Source: Antarcticimicrobium sp033791545 (GTDB taxonomy: Bacteria; Pseudomonadota; Alphaproteobacteria; Rhodobacterales; Rhodobacteraceae). From it: 51,032 nucleotides of DNA. Under the pieces are notes generated by a model. That model did no database searches. It saw only the letters and a program-made list of their open reading frames with translations, and was not told where the DNA came from. A program made the translations under genes and the position numbers. Below, in pieces: positions 40,980 through 49,264 of the stretch (its first letter is position 1; each line of letters opens with the position of its first letter). The DNA is taken from positions 1 through 51,032 of the forward strand of contig JASJGL010000047.1 of the NCBI GenBank assembly GCA_033791545.1, given 5' to 3'.

Positions 40980-41723
40980 ATGCCATCGATTTGGATTAAA
41001 ACCATTAAGAACTTACGTGAATTTGAAGAAAAAGGAACCACCTATTCCATCAAGGAATATCACGATAAGACCCTGCGCCTAAAAGGCGGAAAACCCGCGA
41101 ACTTCACCGAAAAAGAGATCAAGGCCTGTCTGACCAAGGACATAAAATCGGCTGTGGCTGACAGCAATAAACTTCTGAGTCCCGTAAAAATGATCGCGCA
41201 AGCCAAGCACAAATACGAAACGGAAGATGCAGGCTCCATGGGATATTGGCTCAAAGCTGGGGTAGCCTTGATGAGGAACGGCAAGGACAGCCCAGAATAT
41301 GCCAAGGCGATGAAAAGCTATGTGGAGTCGCTCAGACTTATGGACGTCTGGCTGGGCTATGACATCGATGAAATCAAAGCCTTTCTGCCCGCCGGTAAAA
41401 ATATGATCAGCGAAGCCGAACTTGGAACGCGGCATGGTCAAGCGCTTGAAAAATATTTCAAGGCCTGCGCCAAAGAGTCTTCGCTTTCGAAATGGAAGGC
41501 GCGATTTTCTGACCTGTCGCAGGACTGCACGGTTTACGCCCAGAACACCCAGATGCTTGGCAAGCATCTCTTGACGATCAAGGCGGAATGCGAAAAACAA
41601 CTCAAGGCCATAAAGGAAAAAAAGAAAGTAAACCTTTTATGGCACCAGGCCTGCACCAAAAGGCCACCACAGGATGCCAAGACGATGGAAAAGAATAATA
41701 GGGCCAAAAAACCTTCATTTTAA
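40980..41723 (+). CDS. orphan hypothetical protein, low G+C
   Basis: 247 residues from the ATG at 40980; an in-frame TTG at 40971 would add three. The protein is Lys-rich and helical, for example LREFEEKGTTYSIKEYHDK, KEIKACLTKDIKSAVADSNKLL, AGSMGYWLKAGVALMRNGKD, and ends with a basic tail (KKKVNLLWHQACTKR, then NRAKKPSF). No signal peptide, membrane segment or known motif. The coding DNA has markedly lower G+C than its neighbours, by eye near 45-50 percent, which suggests transfer. Its last part runs into the region before the strong bidirectional terminator at 41865. Function unknown. Confidence 0.65.
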   Translation: MPSIWIKTIKNLREFEEKGTTYSIKEYHDKTLRLKGGKPANFTEKEIKACLTKDIKSAVADSNKLLSPVKMIAQAKHKYETEDAGSMGYWLKAGVALMRNGKDSPEYAKAMKSYVESLRLMDVWLGYDIDEIKAFLPAGKNMISEAELGTRHGQALEKYFKACAKESSLSKWKARFSDLSQDCTVYAQNTQMLGKHLLTIKAECEKQLKAIKEKKKVNLLWHQACTKRPPQDAKTMEKNNRAKKPSF

Positions 41724-41864
41724 AGCTTACCCCGAGTGGGTTGCATGGGCGAACGGATCTCAAATCGCTCAAGAACTCAGCAAATTCTTTGGGCGTTGTT
41801 TTCTTCCAACGAGGGCGGAACCGCAGGCCCCTGCACCGCGCCTGCCTCGAACGACACCGCAAAA

Positions 41865-41898
41865 TTGAAAAGGCCGCCCCAAGAGGCGGCCTTTTCAA
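41865..41898. terminator. bidirectional intrinsic terminator
   Basis: TTGAAAAGGCCGCC (41865-41878), loop CCAAGA, GGCGGCCTTTTCAA (41885-41898): a perfect 14-bp stem whose ends give T-runs on both strands. It separates the orphan gene (plus) from the YebC gene (minus). Confidence 0.9.
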
Positions 41899-41928
41899 TG
41901 CGTTTTCAATACGACGAGGTCGAACAGA

Positions 41929-42669
41929 TCAAAGCTGTTCCATCACCTCGTCGGTGGCCTCGAAATTGGTGGTGACGCGCTGCACGTCGTCGTCATCCTC
42001 CAGCGCGTCGATCAGCTTCATCAGCTTTTGCATGCTTTCGAGATCCATCTCGGTGGTGGTGGTGGGTTTCCACACCAGCTTGGTGCTTTCGCTTTCGCCC
42101 AGCTCGGCCTCGAGGTTGGTGGCAACCTCGTTCAGGTCGGTGTCGGCGCACCAGACCACATGGCCGTCCTCGGTGCTTTCCACGTCCTCGGCGCCAGCCT
42201 CGATCGCCGCCATCATCACGGTGTCGGCGTCGCCGATCTCGGCGGGATAGGTCACCTCGCCCTTGCGCTCGAACATGAAGCCGACGCTGCCGGTCTCGCC
42301 CAGGTTGCCGCCGTTCTTGGTAAAGGTCGAACGCACCGAAGAGGCGGTGCGGTTGCGGTTGTCGGTCATCGCCTCGACGATCACCGCGACACCGTTGGGG
42401 CCATAGCCCTCGTAACGGATTTCTTCGTAGTCGTCGCCTTCACCAACCTGCGATTTCTTGATCGCCCGATCGATCACATCCTTGGGCACCGAGACCGATT
42501 TCGCCTCTTTCACCGCAAGGCGCAGACGCGGATTCTTGTCCGGGTCGGGATCGCCCATCTTGGCGGCGACGGTGATCTCTTTGCTGAGTTTGGAAAACAA
42601 CTTGGCCCGGACAGCGTCCTGTCGCCCTTTGCGGTGCTGGATGTTTGCCCATTTGGAGTGGCCGGCCAT
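41929..42669 (-). CDS. yebC: YebC/PmpR/TACO1-family protein
   Basis: 246 residues, the normal family length. The start MAGHSKWANIQHRKGRQDA is the universal hallmark, followed by KLFSKLSKEITVAAKMGDPDPDKNPRLRLAV. YEGYGPNGVAVIVEAMTDNRNRT and the C-terminal TTTEMDLESMQKLMKLIDALEDDDDVQRV confirm it. Long described as DNA-binding regulators, some members are now linked to translation of difficult sequences. Ends before the terminator at 41865-41898. Divergent from the SLC13 permease. Confidence 0.97.
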   Translation of the reverse strand: MAGHSKWANIQHRKGRQDAVRAKLFSKLSKEITVAAKMGDPDPDKNPRLRLAVKEAKSVSVPKDVIDRAIKKSQVGEGDDYEEIRYEGYGPNGVAVIVEAMTDNRNRTASSVRSTFTKNGGNLGETGSVGFMFERKGEVTYPAEIGDADTVMMAAIEAGAEDVESTEDGHVVWCADTDLNEVATNLEAELGESESTKLVWKPTTTTEMDLESMQKLMKLIDALEDDDDVQRVTTNFEATDEVMEQL

Positions 42670-42774
42670 AGTGCTTCCTCGATCTGATTACTCGGTTGGC
42701 GCCCATATAGCCGCTTGCCCCGCCCCTGTTCAAGCAGCGCTTGCCCCCGCGCCGCAAGCGGATAAGTTGACGCC

Positions 42775-44556
42775 ATGACATATGACCAAATCCTGCTCTT
42801 CGCCCTGTTCTTTGCCGTCTTCGTGCTGCTGCTCTGGGGGCGGTTCCGCTATGACCTTGTGGCGTTCAGCGCGCTGTTGGTCGGGGTGCTGCTGGGCTTG
42901 GTCCCGACCGAGGCGGCGTTTTCCGGTTTTGGCCATCACGCCACCATCATCGTGGCGCTGGTGCTGGTGGTCTCGGCCGGGCTGATGCGCTCGGGCGCGG
43001 TGCAGCTTATCACCCGGACGATGATCGACAGCACCCGCTCGGTCAGCCATCACATCGCCATCATGGGCGGTGTCGGGGCGGTGCTGTCGGGGTTCATGAA
43101 CAACGTCGCCGCGCTGGCGCTGTTGATGCCGGTCGATATCCAGACCGCGCGCAAGGCCAAGCGATCCCCGGGCAGCACGCTGATGCCGCTGTCCTTTGCC
43201 ACCATTCTGGGCGGCATGGTCACGCTGATCGGCACGCCGCCCAACATCATCATCGCCGCGATCCGTCAGGAACGTCTGGGCGAATCCTATTCGATGTTCG
43301 ATTTCGCGCCGGTGGGGGGAATCACCGCCGTGGTCGGGTTGATCTTTGTCACCGTGGTGGGCTGGCGGCTGATCCCGAAAAGCGCGCGCGAAAGCGACCC
43401 GGCAGATCAATTGCGCCAGACCTCGGCCTATATTGCCGAGCTGGCGGTGCCCGAGGGCAACAGTTGGGTCGGCAAGCTGGCGGGCGGGCTGCACGAGGCG
43501 GCGGGCGAGAACGACGTCACCATTCTTGGCCTGATCCGGGGCGGGCGGCGCCGCTATGGCAGTTCGCGCAACACCGAACTTCAGGCCGACGATATCCTGA
43601 TCCTCGAGGCGCAGCCCGACGAGCTGGACGCGTTCCGCTCGACCCTCGGGTTTTCCTATACCGACGCCGATCGCCGCGAGGTGATCGAGGGCGAGGCGCA
43701 GGGGCTGAGCCTGACCGAAGTGGTGGTGCAGCGCGAAGCGCGGATTGCCGGACGCTCGGCGCAAGCGGTGGGGCTGCATTGGCGGCAACGCTCGGTGATC
43801 GTGGGAATTTCACGTCAGGGCCGCCGCATCACCGAACATCTGCGCCAAGCGGTGATCGAGCCGGGCGATATCCTGCTGTTGCTGACGCCGGCGGATGAAG
43901 GGCAACAGGTGGCCAACTGGCTTGGCTGTCTGCCGCTGGCCGAGCGCGGTCTGGCGATCACGCAGGAAAACAAGACCTGGTTTGCCATCGGCCTTTTTGC
44001 CGCCGCCGTGCTGCTGGCCAGTCTGGGCTTTATCTCGCTTCCGGTCGGGCTGGGGCTGGTGGTTGTGGCCTATGTGCTGACCGGCATCGTGCCGCTGTCG
44101 GAACTCTACGATCAGATCGAGTGGCCGGTGGTGGTGCTGCTGGGCTCGATGATCCCCTTGGGTCAGGCGCTGGAGCAAAGCGGCGGCACCGAGCTTCTGG
44201 CCGGGCAGTTGGTGTCGCTGACCGGGGGGCTACCGGCATGGGCGATTCTGACCGTGCTGATGGTGGTGACGATGTCGCTGTCGGACGTGCTGAACAACAC
44301 CGCCACGACCATCGTCGCCGCGCCGGTGGGAATCGAGATGGCGCGCGCGCTGGATGTCTCGCCCGACCCGTTCCTGATGGCAGTGGCGGTGGCGGCCTCC
44401 TGCGCGTTCCTCACCCCGATCGGGCACAAGAACAACACGCTGATCCTTGGCCCCGGTGGCTATCGCTTTGGCGATTACTGGCGCATGGGGCTGCCGTTGG
44501 AGGTTCTGGTGATCGCCGTTTCGATCCCCTCGATCCTGATTTTCTGGCCGTTCTAG
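42775..44556 (+). CDS. SLC13-family permease with TrkA-C domain
   Basis: 593 residues. Two membrane halves: residues 1 to about 200 (DQILLFALFFAVFVLLLW to about VGWRLIP), with NNVAALALLMPVDIQ and FATILGGMVTLIGTPPN, the latter a sodium/substrate loop of the SLC13/DASS type. The matching C-terminal half has NNTATTIVAAPVGIEMA and SCAFLTPIGHKNNTL. Between them (about 215-395) lie TrkA-C type regulatory units (NTELQADDILILEAQPDEL). Members move sulfate, dicarboxylates or related anions; the TrkA-C part may bind a nucleotide. A second relative lies at 45876. Confidence 0.87.
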   Translation: MTYDQILLFALFFAVFVLLLWGRFRYDLVAFSALLVGVLLGLVPTEAAFSGFGHHATIIVALVLVVSAGLMRSGAVQLITRTMIDSTRSVSHHIAIMGGVGAVLSGFMNNVAALALLMPVDIQTARKAKRSPGSTLMPLSFATILGGMVTLIGTPPNIIIAAIRQERLGESYSMFDFAPVGGITAVVGLIFVTVVGWRLIPKSARESDPADQLRQTSAYIAELAVPEGNSWVGKLAGGLHEAAGENDVTILGLIRGGRRRYGSSRNTELQADDILILEAQPDELDAFRSTLGFSYTDADRREVIEGEAQGLSLTEVVVQREARIAGRSAQAVGLHWRQRSVIVGISRQGRRITEHLRQAVIEPGDILLLLTPADEGQQVANWLGCLPLAERGLAITQENKTWFAIGLFAAAVLLASLGFISLPVGLGLVVVAYVLTGIVPLSELYDQIEWPVVVLLGSMIPLGQALEQSGGTELLAGQLVSLTGGLPAWAILTVLMVVTMSLSDVLNNTATTIVAAPVGIEMARALDVSPDPFLMAVAVAASCAFLTPIGHKNNTLILGPGGYRFGDYWRMGLPLEVLVIAVSIPSILIFWPF

Positions 44557-44557
44557 G

Positions 44558-44576
44558 CGCGTGGCAACGCGATTTT
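44558..44576 (+). terminator. weak terminator-like hairpin after the first SLC13 gene
   Basis: CGCGT (44558-44562), loop GGCA, ACGCG (44567-44571), followed by ATTTT. A short stem directly after the TAG stop; only moderately stable. Confidence 0.35.
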
Positions 44577-44605
44577 CGGCGAGGACCTGACCGCCGGGGC
44601 GCGCG

Positions 44606-45781
44606 CTACCAGCTGCCGCTGGCGCCACCGCCCGAGGACGAGCCGCCGCCAAAGGATGAGCGGCCAGAGCCGGACGAGGATCTCGTGACCTTGGGAATCG
44701 TCCGCAGTTCGGTGTCGTGATAATCGCAGTTCTTGCAATCATAGGTCAGCCGCTTCTGGCCGGTGCTTTTGGTGGTCGCCGCCCGCAGGATTTTTGTGGT
44801 GGTCGACAGCGTGTGATAGCTGCAGCGCGGGCAGGCGCCATAGCGGGAAAACCAGTTGCGATAGCGCAGGATGTCCATATGGGCGCAGCTCGGGCAGGCC
44901 CAAACGTCATAATCCACCGCCTTAAGAAATTCTTCCAGCCGCTGGCCGCCGTCCAGATGTTCATCATCGGCGGTCTCGCCCATGCGCTGCATCAGGGTGC
45001 CACATTTCGGACAGGGGCGCGGACGGCGGCGCAAGTATCGACGTAGCCAGAAGCCGAACCCGGCCACGGGCACCGCAACCAGCCCCCAAATCCAATCCCC
45101 AAAGGCGGCAAGCCGACGAAATATCCAGCCCCAGCCTTGTTGGAACGTGCCGGTGTCATAGGTGCCGGGGAAATGGCCGGTCAGCTCATAGATGGTTTCA
45201 TCCACCCCGGTCTCGATCCCCGCCTGATAGGCATAGTCACGAAAATCCGGGAGAAACCCTTGATCAATCACCCGCTGCATCCGCGCGTCCCAGCTGGAAT
45301 CATAGCCGGCGCCGATTTCAATCCGCATCTGACGATCATAAAGCGCGACAAGCACAAGCACCCCGTCATTGCGCGCGCGATCACCGATGCCCCAGGCATT
45401 GAACAGCGCGGTCGCGAAGGGTTCAATCGCGCCGTAATGGCCATAGTCGCTCAGACTGGGAATGGTCAGCACCGTCATCTCGATGCCGGTGCGGTCATAC
45501 AGATCGATCAGGTCGGCCCGGACCCGCGCCTCTGCCCCGTCCTCAAGCAAATCGGCGTAGTCGTTGACATAGACGTCGAGATAGCCCGGCAGGCTGCCCC
45601 CCGCAGGGTTTTCCAGCATCTCGACCGGCGCGGCGGCAAAGCCCGCCGGCCCCTCGGCAGGTACCCCGGGTAGATCCCCCCTGCCCGCCACCAGAAGCCC
45701 GACGCCATAGCCCAGCGCCAAACCGATCGCCACCACCAGCGCGGCGACGATACCGGCGATCTTCAGGTCATATCGTGTCAT
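44606..45781 (-). CDS. TPM-domain (YgcG-type) membrane protein with zinc-ribbon-like region
   Basis: 391 residues. An N-terminal membrane segment (LKIAGIVAALVVAIGLALGYGVGLLVAG) is followed by the TPM domain, about residues 65-190: YVNDYADLLEDGAEARVRADLIDLYDRTG, then RNDGVLVLVALYDRQMRIEIGAGYD. A second membrane segment (about 235-250) precedes two Cys4 clusters: CPKCGTLM with CPSC, and CPRCSYHT with CKNC, which look like zinc ribbons. The tail is Gly/Ser-rich (SFGGGSSSGGGASGSW), as is usual for YgcG-type proteins. TPM proteins are linked to photosystem repair in plants, but bacterial roles are unclear. It lies between two SLC13 permeases. Confidence 0.85.
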   Translation of the reverse strand: MTRYDLKIAGIVAALVVAIGLALGYGVGLLVAGRGDLPGVPAEGPAGFAAAPVEMLENPAGGSLPGYLDVYVNDYADLLEDGAEARVRADLIDLYDRTGIEMTVLTIPSLSDYGHYGAIEPFATALFNAWGIGDRARNDGVLVLVALYDRQMRIEIGAGYDSSWDARMQRVIDQGFLPDFRDYAYQAGIETGVDETIYELTGHFPGTYDTGTFQQGWGWIFRRLAAFGDWIWGLVAVPVAGFGFWLRRYLRRRPRPCPKCGTLMQRMGETADDEHLDGGQRLEEFLKAVDYDVWACPSCAHMDILRYRNWFSRYGACPRCSYHTLSTTTKILRAATTKSTGQKRLTYDCKNCDYHDTELRTIPKVTRSSSGSGRSSFGGGSSSGGGASGSW

Positions 45782-45875
45782 CTGCCCTGTCCTCTGGCCC
45801 GTCCTCTATGGCGCTGCAAGGCAGCGTAGCAGGCAGCAGGCTCTGATCCATAGGGGAAAAATCCCCGTTTCCGGC

Positions 45876-47654
45876 TCAGAGCGGCCAGATCAGCGGGATC
45901 AGGAGCGAGGCCAGGATGCCCACGCTCAGATTCAGCGGGATGCCGACGCGCATGAAGTCGGTGAACTTGTAGCCGCCGGGCCCGTAGACAAGCATGTTGG
46001 TCTGATAGCCGATCGGGGTGGCGAAACTGGCCGATGCCGCGATCATCACCGCCACCACCAGCGGCCGCGGGTCGATCCCCATGGCCTGCGCCAGCCCGAT
46101 GGCGATCGGGGTGACGACCACCGCCACCGCGTTGTTCGACACCAGTTCGGTCAGTACCGAGGTCAGCAGGTAGATCGCCCAGACCACCATGAACGGCGGC
46201 AGCTTGGTCAACCCCGGGGCGATGGCCTCGACGATCATGCCCACCGCGCCCGAGCTTTCCAGCGCCGCGCCGATGGCGAGCATGGCAAAGATCATCGCCA
46301 GCAGACGGCCATCGACAAAGGAAAACGCCTCGTCCGCGTCGATGCAGCGGGTCAACAGCACGGCAGCCACCGCCAGCACCGACAGGAACAAGATCGGGGC
46401 CACGCCAAAGGCGGCCAGCGCCACGATGCCGATCAGCGCGACGATGGCGATCGGGGCATGGCCGCGCCGGAACGCCCGCGCGGAGGGGTGCGAGACATCG
46501 ACCATCTCCGTCTCCGCAGCGAGCCGCTGGATATCCCCCGGCGAGCCTTCAAGCAGCAGGGTGTCGCCCACCCGCACAACCAGATCGTCAAGCTGGCGAC
46601 CGATATTCTGGTTGCGCCGATGCACGGCCAGCACATAGACGCCATAGCGCCGCCGCAGCCGCATCGCGCCAAGGCTGCGCCCGACCAGCTTGCAGCCGGG
46701 AGAGATCAACACCTCGACCGTGGTGGTCTCGACCGCCGAGATCTGATCGACGCGCCTCAGTTCCTTGTTGTTCTGCAAGCTCAGCAACTCGGTCATTCGG
46801 GTCCGTAGAACCACCCGGTCCCCGACCTGAAGCTGCACCCCCTCTAGATCGCGCCGCAGTGACTGGTCGCCACGCACCACGTCGATCAGGCGCACGCCCT
46901 CGCGCTTGAACAGCTGAACGCCCAGAACCTCGCGCCCGATCAGGTTGCTTTCCGGTGGGATCACTGCCTCGGTAAAGAATTTCATCTTCGACTTGTCGTT
47001 GAGCAGCAGGGCCATGCTGTCGCGGTCGGGCAGCAGACGCGGCGCGACAAAGCGAATATAGATCATCCCGTAGGCCACCAGCGCCAGCCCCAGCGGGGTC
47101 ACCTCAAAGATCGAAAAGGCCGCCAACCCGTGGCTGCGCGCCACGCCGTCCACCAACAGGTTGGTCGAGGTGCCGATCAGCGTCAGCGTGCCGCCCAGAA
47201 TCGCGGCATAGCTGAGCGGGATCAAAAGCTTGCTGGCCGAAACGTTGAGCGTGCGGGCGATCTGGATGAAAACCGGGATCATCACCACCACCACCGGCGT
47301 GTTCGACACCACCGCCGAAGCGATCAGAACGAACCCCATCAACAGCGCGATGGCAAAGCGCGGACGCGTCGCCGCCTGTCGCTGCGCCACGCTGGTAAAG
47401 GCGTCCAGCGCACCGGTGCGCACCAGCGCGCCCATGATGATGAACATCGCCGCGATGGTCCAGGGGGCGGGGTTGGACAGCACCGGCAGCGCCGCGTCAT
47501 AGGGCAGCACGCCGGTGACCAGCATCACCGCGACGCCACCGATGGCGACCACCTCGGTCGGAAACGCCTCGCGCAAGAACATGATGAACATGCCCGCGAC
47601 GATGATCAGGGCAAGAACGGCTTCGGCGGTCTCGGATAGGGCAAAGATCTGCAT
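45876..47654 (-). CDS. second SLC13-family permease with TrkA-C domains
   Basis: 592 residues, similar in plan to the gene at 42775. N-terminal half with SNTPVVVVMIPVFIQIARTL and SYAAILGGTLTLIGTSTNLLVDG (SLC13 substrate loop). The middle (about 205-395) has two TrkA-C-like units (LQVGDRVVLRTRMTELLSL, LVVRVGDTLLLEGSPGDIQRL). The C-terminal half has VSNNAVAVVVTPIAIGLAQA and ASASFATPIGYQTNMLVYGPGGYK. An anion transporter of unknown substrate, possibly sulfate. Full length and intact. Confidence 0.88.
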   Translation of the reverse strand: MQIFALSETAEAVLALIIVAGMFIMFLREAFPTEVVAIGGVAVMLVTGVLPYDAALPVLSNPAPWTIAAMFIIMGALVRTGALDAFTSVAQRQAATRPRFAIALLMGFVLIASAVVSNTPVVVVMIPVFIQIARTLNVSASKLLIPLSYAAILGGTLTLIGTSTNLLVDGVARSHGLAAFSIFEVTPLGLALVAYGMIYIRFVAPRLLPDRDSMALLLNDKSKMKFFTEAVIPPESNLIGREVLGVQLFKREGVRLIDVVRGDQSLRRDLEGVQLQVGDRVVLRTRMTELLSLQNNKELRRVDQISAVETTTVEVLISPGCKLVGRSLGAMRLRRRYGVYVLAVHRRNQNIGRQLDDLVVRVGDTLLLEGSPGDIQRLAAETEMVDVSHPSARAFRRGHAPIAIVALIGIVALAAFGVAPILFLSVLAVAAVLLTRCIDADEAFSFVDGRLLAMIFAMLAIGAALESSGAVGMIVEAIAPGLTKLPPFMVVWAIYLLTSVLTELVSNNAVAVVVTPIAIGLAQAMGIDPRPLVVAVMIAASASFATPIGYQTNMLVYGPGGYKFTDFMRVGIPLNLSVGILASLLIPLIWPL

Positions 47655-47792
47655 GCTATTGATAATTTTCGCTTCAACGAATGCGGCCGGGTCAGGCCGG
47701 CGCCCACTTTCGCTGATCGCACAGGTCGGAGCAAGCGTTTCATGTGGTCGCAGGCCGACCGCGCAGAGGGCGCGGCCGATTTTTGCCTGTGA

Positions 47793-48605
47793 TCAGGGCG
47801 CGGCCTGTTCCAGGAGCCCGCCGACGCGCACCATGCGCACCTGCTTCGCGCTGCCGGTGCGGTCGTCGGTCTCGACAAAGACACCCGACAGGGTTGCCGG
47901 GCCAGAGGCCGGCGTGAACCGGTCCTTGTTCATGCCAGTGATGAAACGGCGCATCGGCTCGGTCTTTTCCATGCCAATAACCGAGTTGTAGTCGCCGCAC
48001 ATGCCCGCATCGGTCAAATAGGCGGTGCCACCGCTCAGGATCTGGGCGTCGGCGGTGGGAACATGGGTATGGGTGCCCACGACCAAGCTGGCGCGACCGT
48101 CGCAGAACTGGCCCACAGCCATCTTTTCCGAGGTCGCCTCGCAATGGATATCGACGATCACCGCCTGCGCGATCCCGCCGCGCGGATGCGTCTTGAGCAC
48201 GGTGTCGATCGCCGAGAACGGGTCATCGAAGGGGCGTTTCATGAACACCTGCCCCAGCACCTGCGCCACCAGCACCTTGCGCCCGCCGGGGGCATCGAAC
48301 AGGCGGAACCCCTTGCCGGGTGCGGACTTGGCAAAATTGATCGGGCGGATGATGCGCGGCTCGCGTTCGATCGCCTGCATCATGTCCTTCTGGTCAAAGG
48401 CATGATCGCCCAGCGTGAGGCAATCAGCCCCCGCCTGCAGCAGCAGCCGGGCGTGATCGCCGCTCAGCCCCATGCCATTGGTGGCGTTCTCGCCATTCAC
48501 GACGACAAAATCCAGCCGCCAGTCCTCACGCAAGCGCGGGAGGGTCTCGGATATCGCTGTGCGGCCCGCGCGGCCCATCACATCGCCAAGGTACAAAATT
48601 CTCAT
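47793..48605 (-). CDS. YmdB-type metallophosphoesterase
   Basis: 270 residues, usual for the TIGR00282 family. Metal motifs in order: LYLGDVMGRAGR (Asp8), VNGENATNGMG, LGDHAFDQKDM, VDIHCEATSEK, GTHTHVPTADA. Members are dinuclear-metal phosphodiesterases; B. subtilis YmdB cleaves 2',3'- and 3',5'-cyclic nucleotides and affects development. Its stop lies 138 bases from the SLC13 start; no terminator is clear there. The same strand continues with the cyclo-ligase and mgtE genes upstream. Confidence 0.9.
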   Translation of the reverse strand: MRILYLGDVMGRAGRTAISETLPRLREDWRLDFVVVNGENATNGMGLSGDHARLLLQAGADCLTLGDHAFDQKDMMQAIEREPRIIRPINFAKSAPGKGFRLFDAPGGRKVLVAQVLGQVFMKRPFDDPFSAIDTVLKTHPRGGIAQAVIVDIHCEATSEKMAVGQFCDGRASLVVGTHTHVPTADAQILSGGTAYLTDAGMCGDYNSVIGMEKTEPMRRFITGMNKDRFTPASGPATLSGVFVETDDRTGSAKQVRMVRVGGLLEQAAP

Positions 48606-48697
48606 GGCCGCTTGGTAGGGTCTGGCGCGGGTGAGGGCAAGAGGTGCCGCGCTTTGGGGGCCGGGGCGTGCGTTTGGCGCACTTCGGCCAGCCGCCC

Positions 48698-49264
48698 CTA
48701 GCCCCGGGAAACCATCACCACCCGGCTTTCGGTCACGATCATGTCAAGCGGCTGATCGGTCGGCTCCAGCGGCAAGGCCTCGGCCTCTTGCGCATCAAAG
48801 GCAAACCCGATCGCCAGCGTCGCGCGGCGCGCGCGCAACTGCTCCAGCGTGCGGTCATAGAACCCGCCGCCATAGCCCAGCCGATTGCCAGCCACATCAA
48901 AAGCCACCAGCGGCACGATCAGGATCTCGGGCTCGAAATACGCGGGCGTCGCCGGGATCCTCGCCCCGAACGGGCCGTCGATCAGGGCGCAATCGGGACT
49001 CCATTGGCTGAACCGCAGCGGCGCCCCCGCCGCCTCGATCACCGGCAGGCCCACCAGCCCGTGGGCGGCGGCCTCGGCCATGGCGGGCAGCGGGTCGATC
49101 TCGGTCCGGATCGGCATGTAGCCAGCCAAGGGCACCCCGCGATAGCCGGCAAGCACCGCGCTAAGCTGGGCCGCGGCCCCGGGTCCGACCATTGCATGCG
49201 CCGCCTTGCGCCGGGCAAAGGCGGCCTTGCGCGCCGCAGCCTTGCGCGCGGCCAGATCGCTCAC
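48698..49264 (-). CDS. 5-formyltetrahydrofolate cyclo-ligase
   Basis: 188 residues, full length. It converts 5-formyl-THF to 5,10-methenyl-THF with ATP. Typical elements: basic N-terminal helix (RKAAARKAAFARRKAAH), LAGYMPIRTEIDPLPAMAEAA near the centre, and the highly conserved GYGGGFYDRTLEQLR with the later ATLAIGFAFDAQEAEALP. The start overlaps the mgtE stop by four bases (ATGA), so they share a transcript. Confidence 0.93.
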   Translation of the reverse strand: MSDLAARKAAARKAAFARRKAAHAMVGPGAAAQLSAVLAGYRGVPLAGYMPIRTEIDPLPAMAEAAAHGLVGLPVIEAAGAPLRFSQWSPDCALIDGPFGARIPATPAYFEPEILIVPLVAFDVAGNRLGYGGGFYDRTLEQLRARRATLAIGFAFDAQEAEALPLEPTDQPLDMIVTESRVVMVSRG

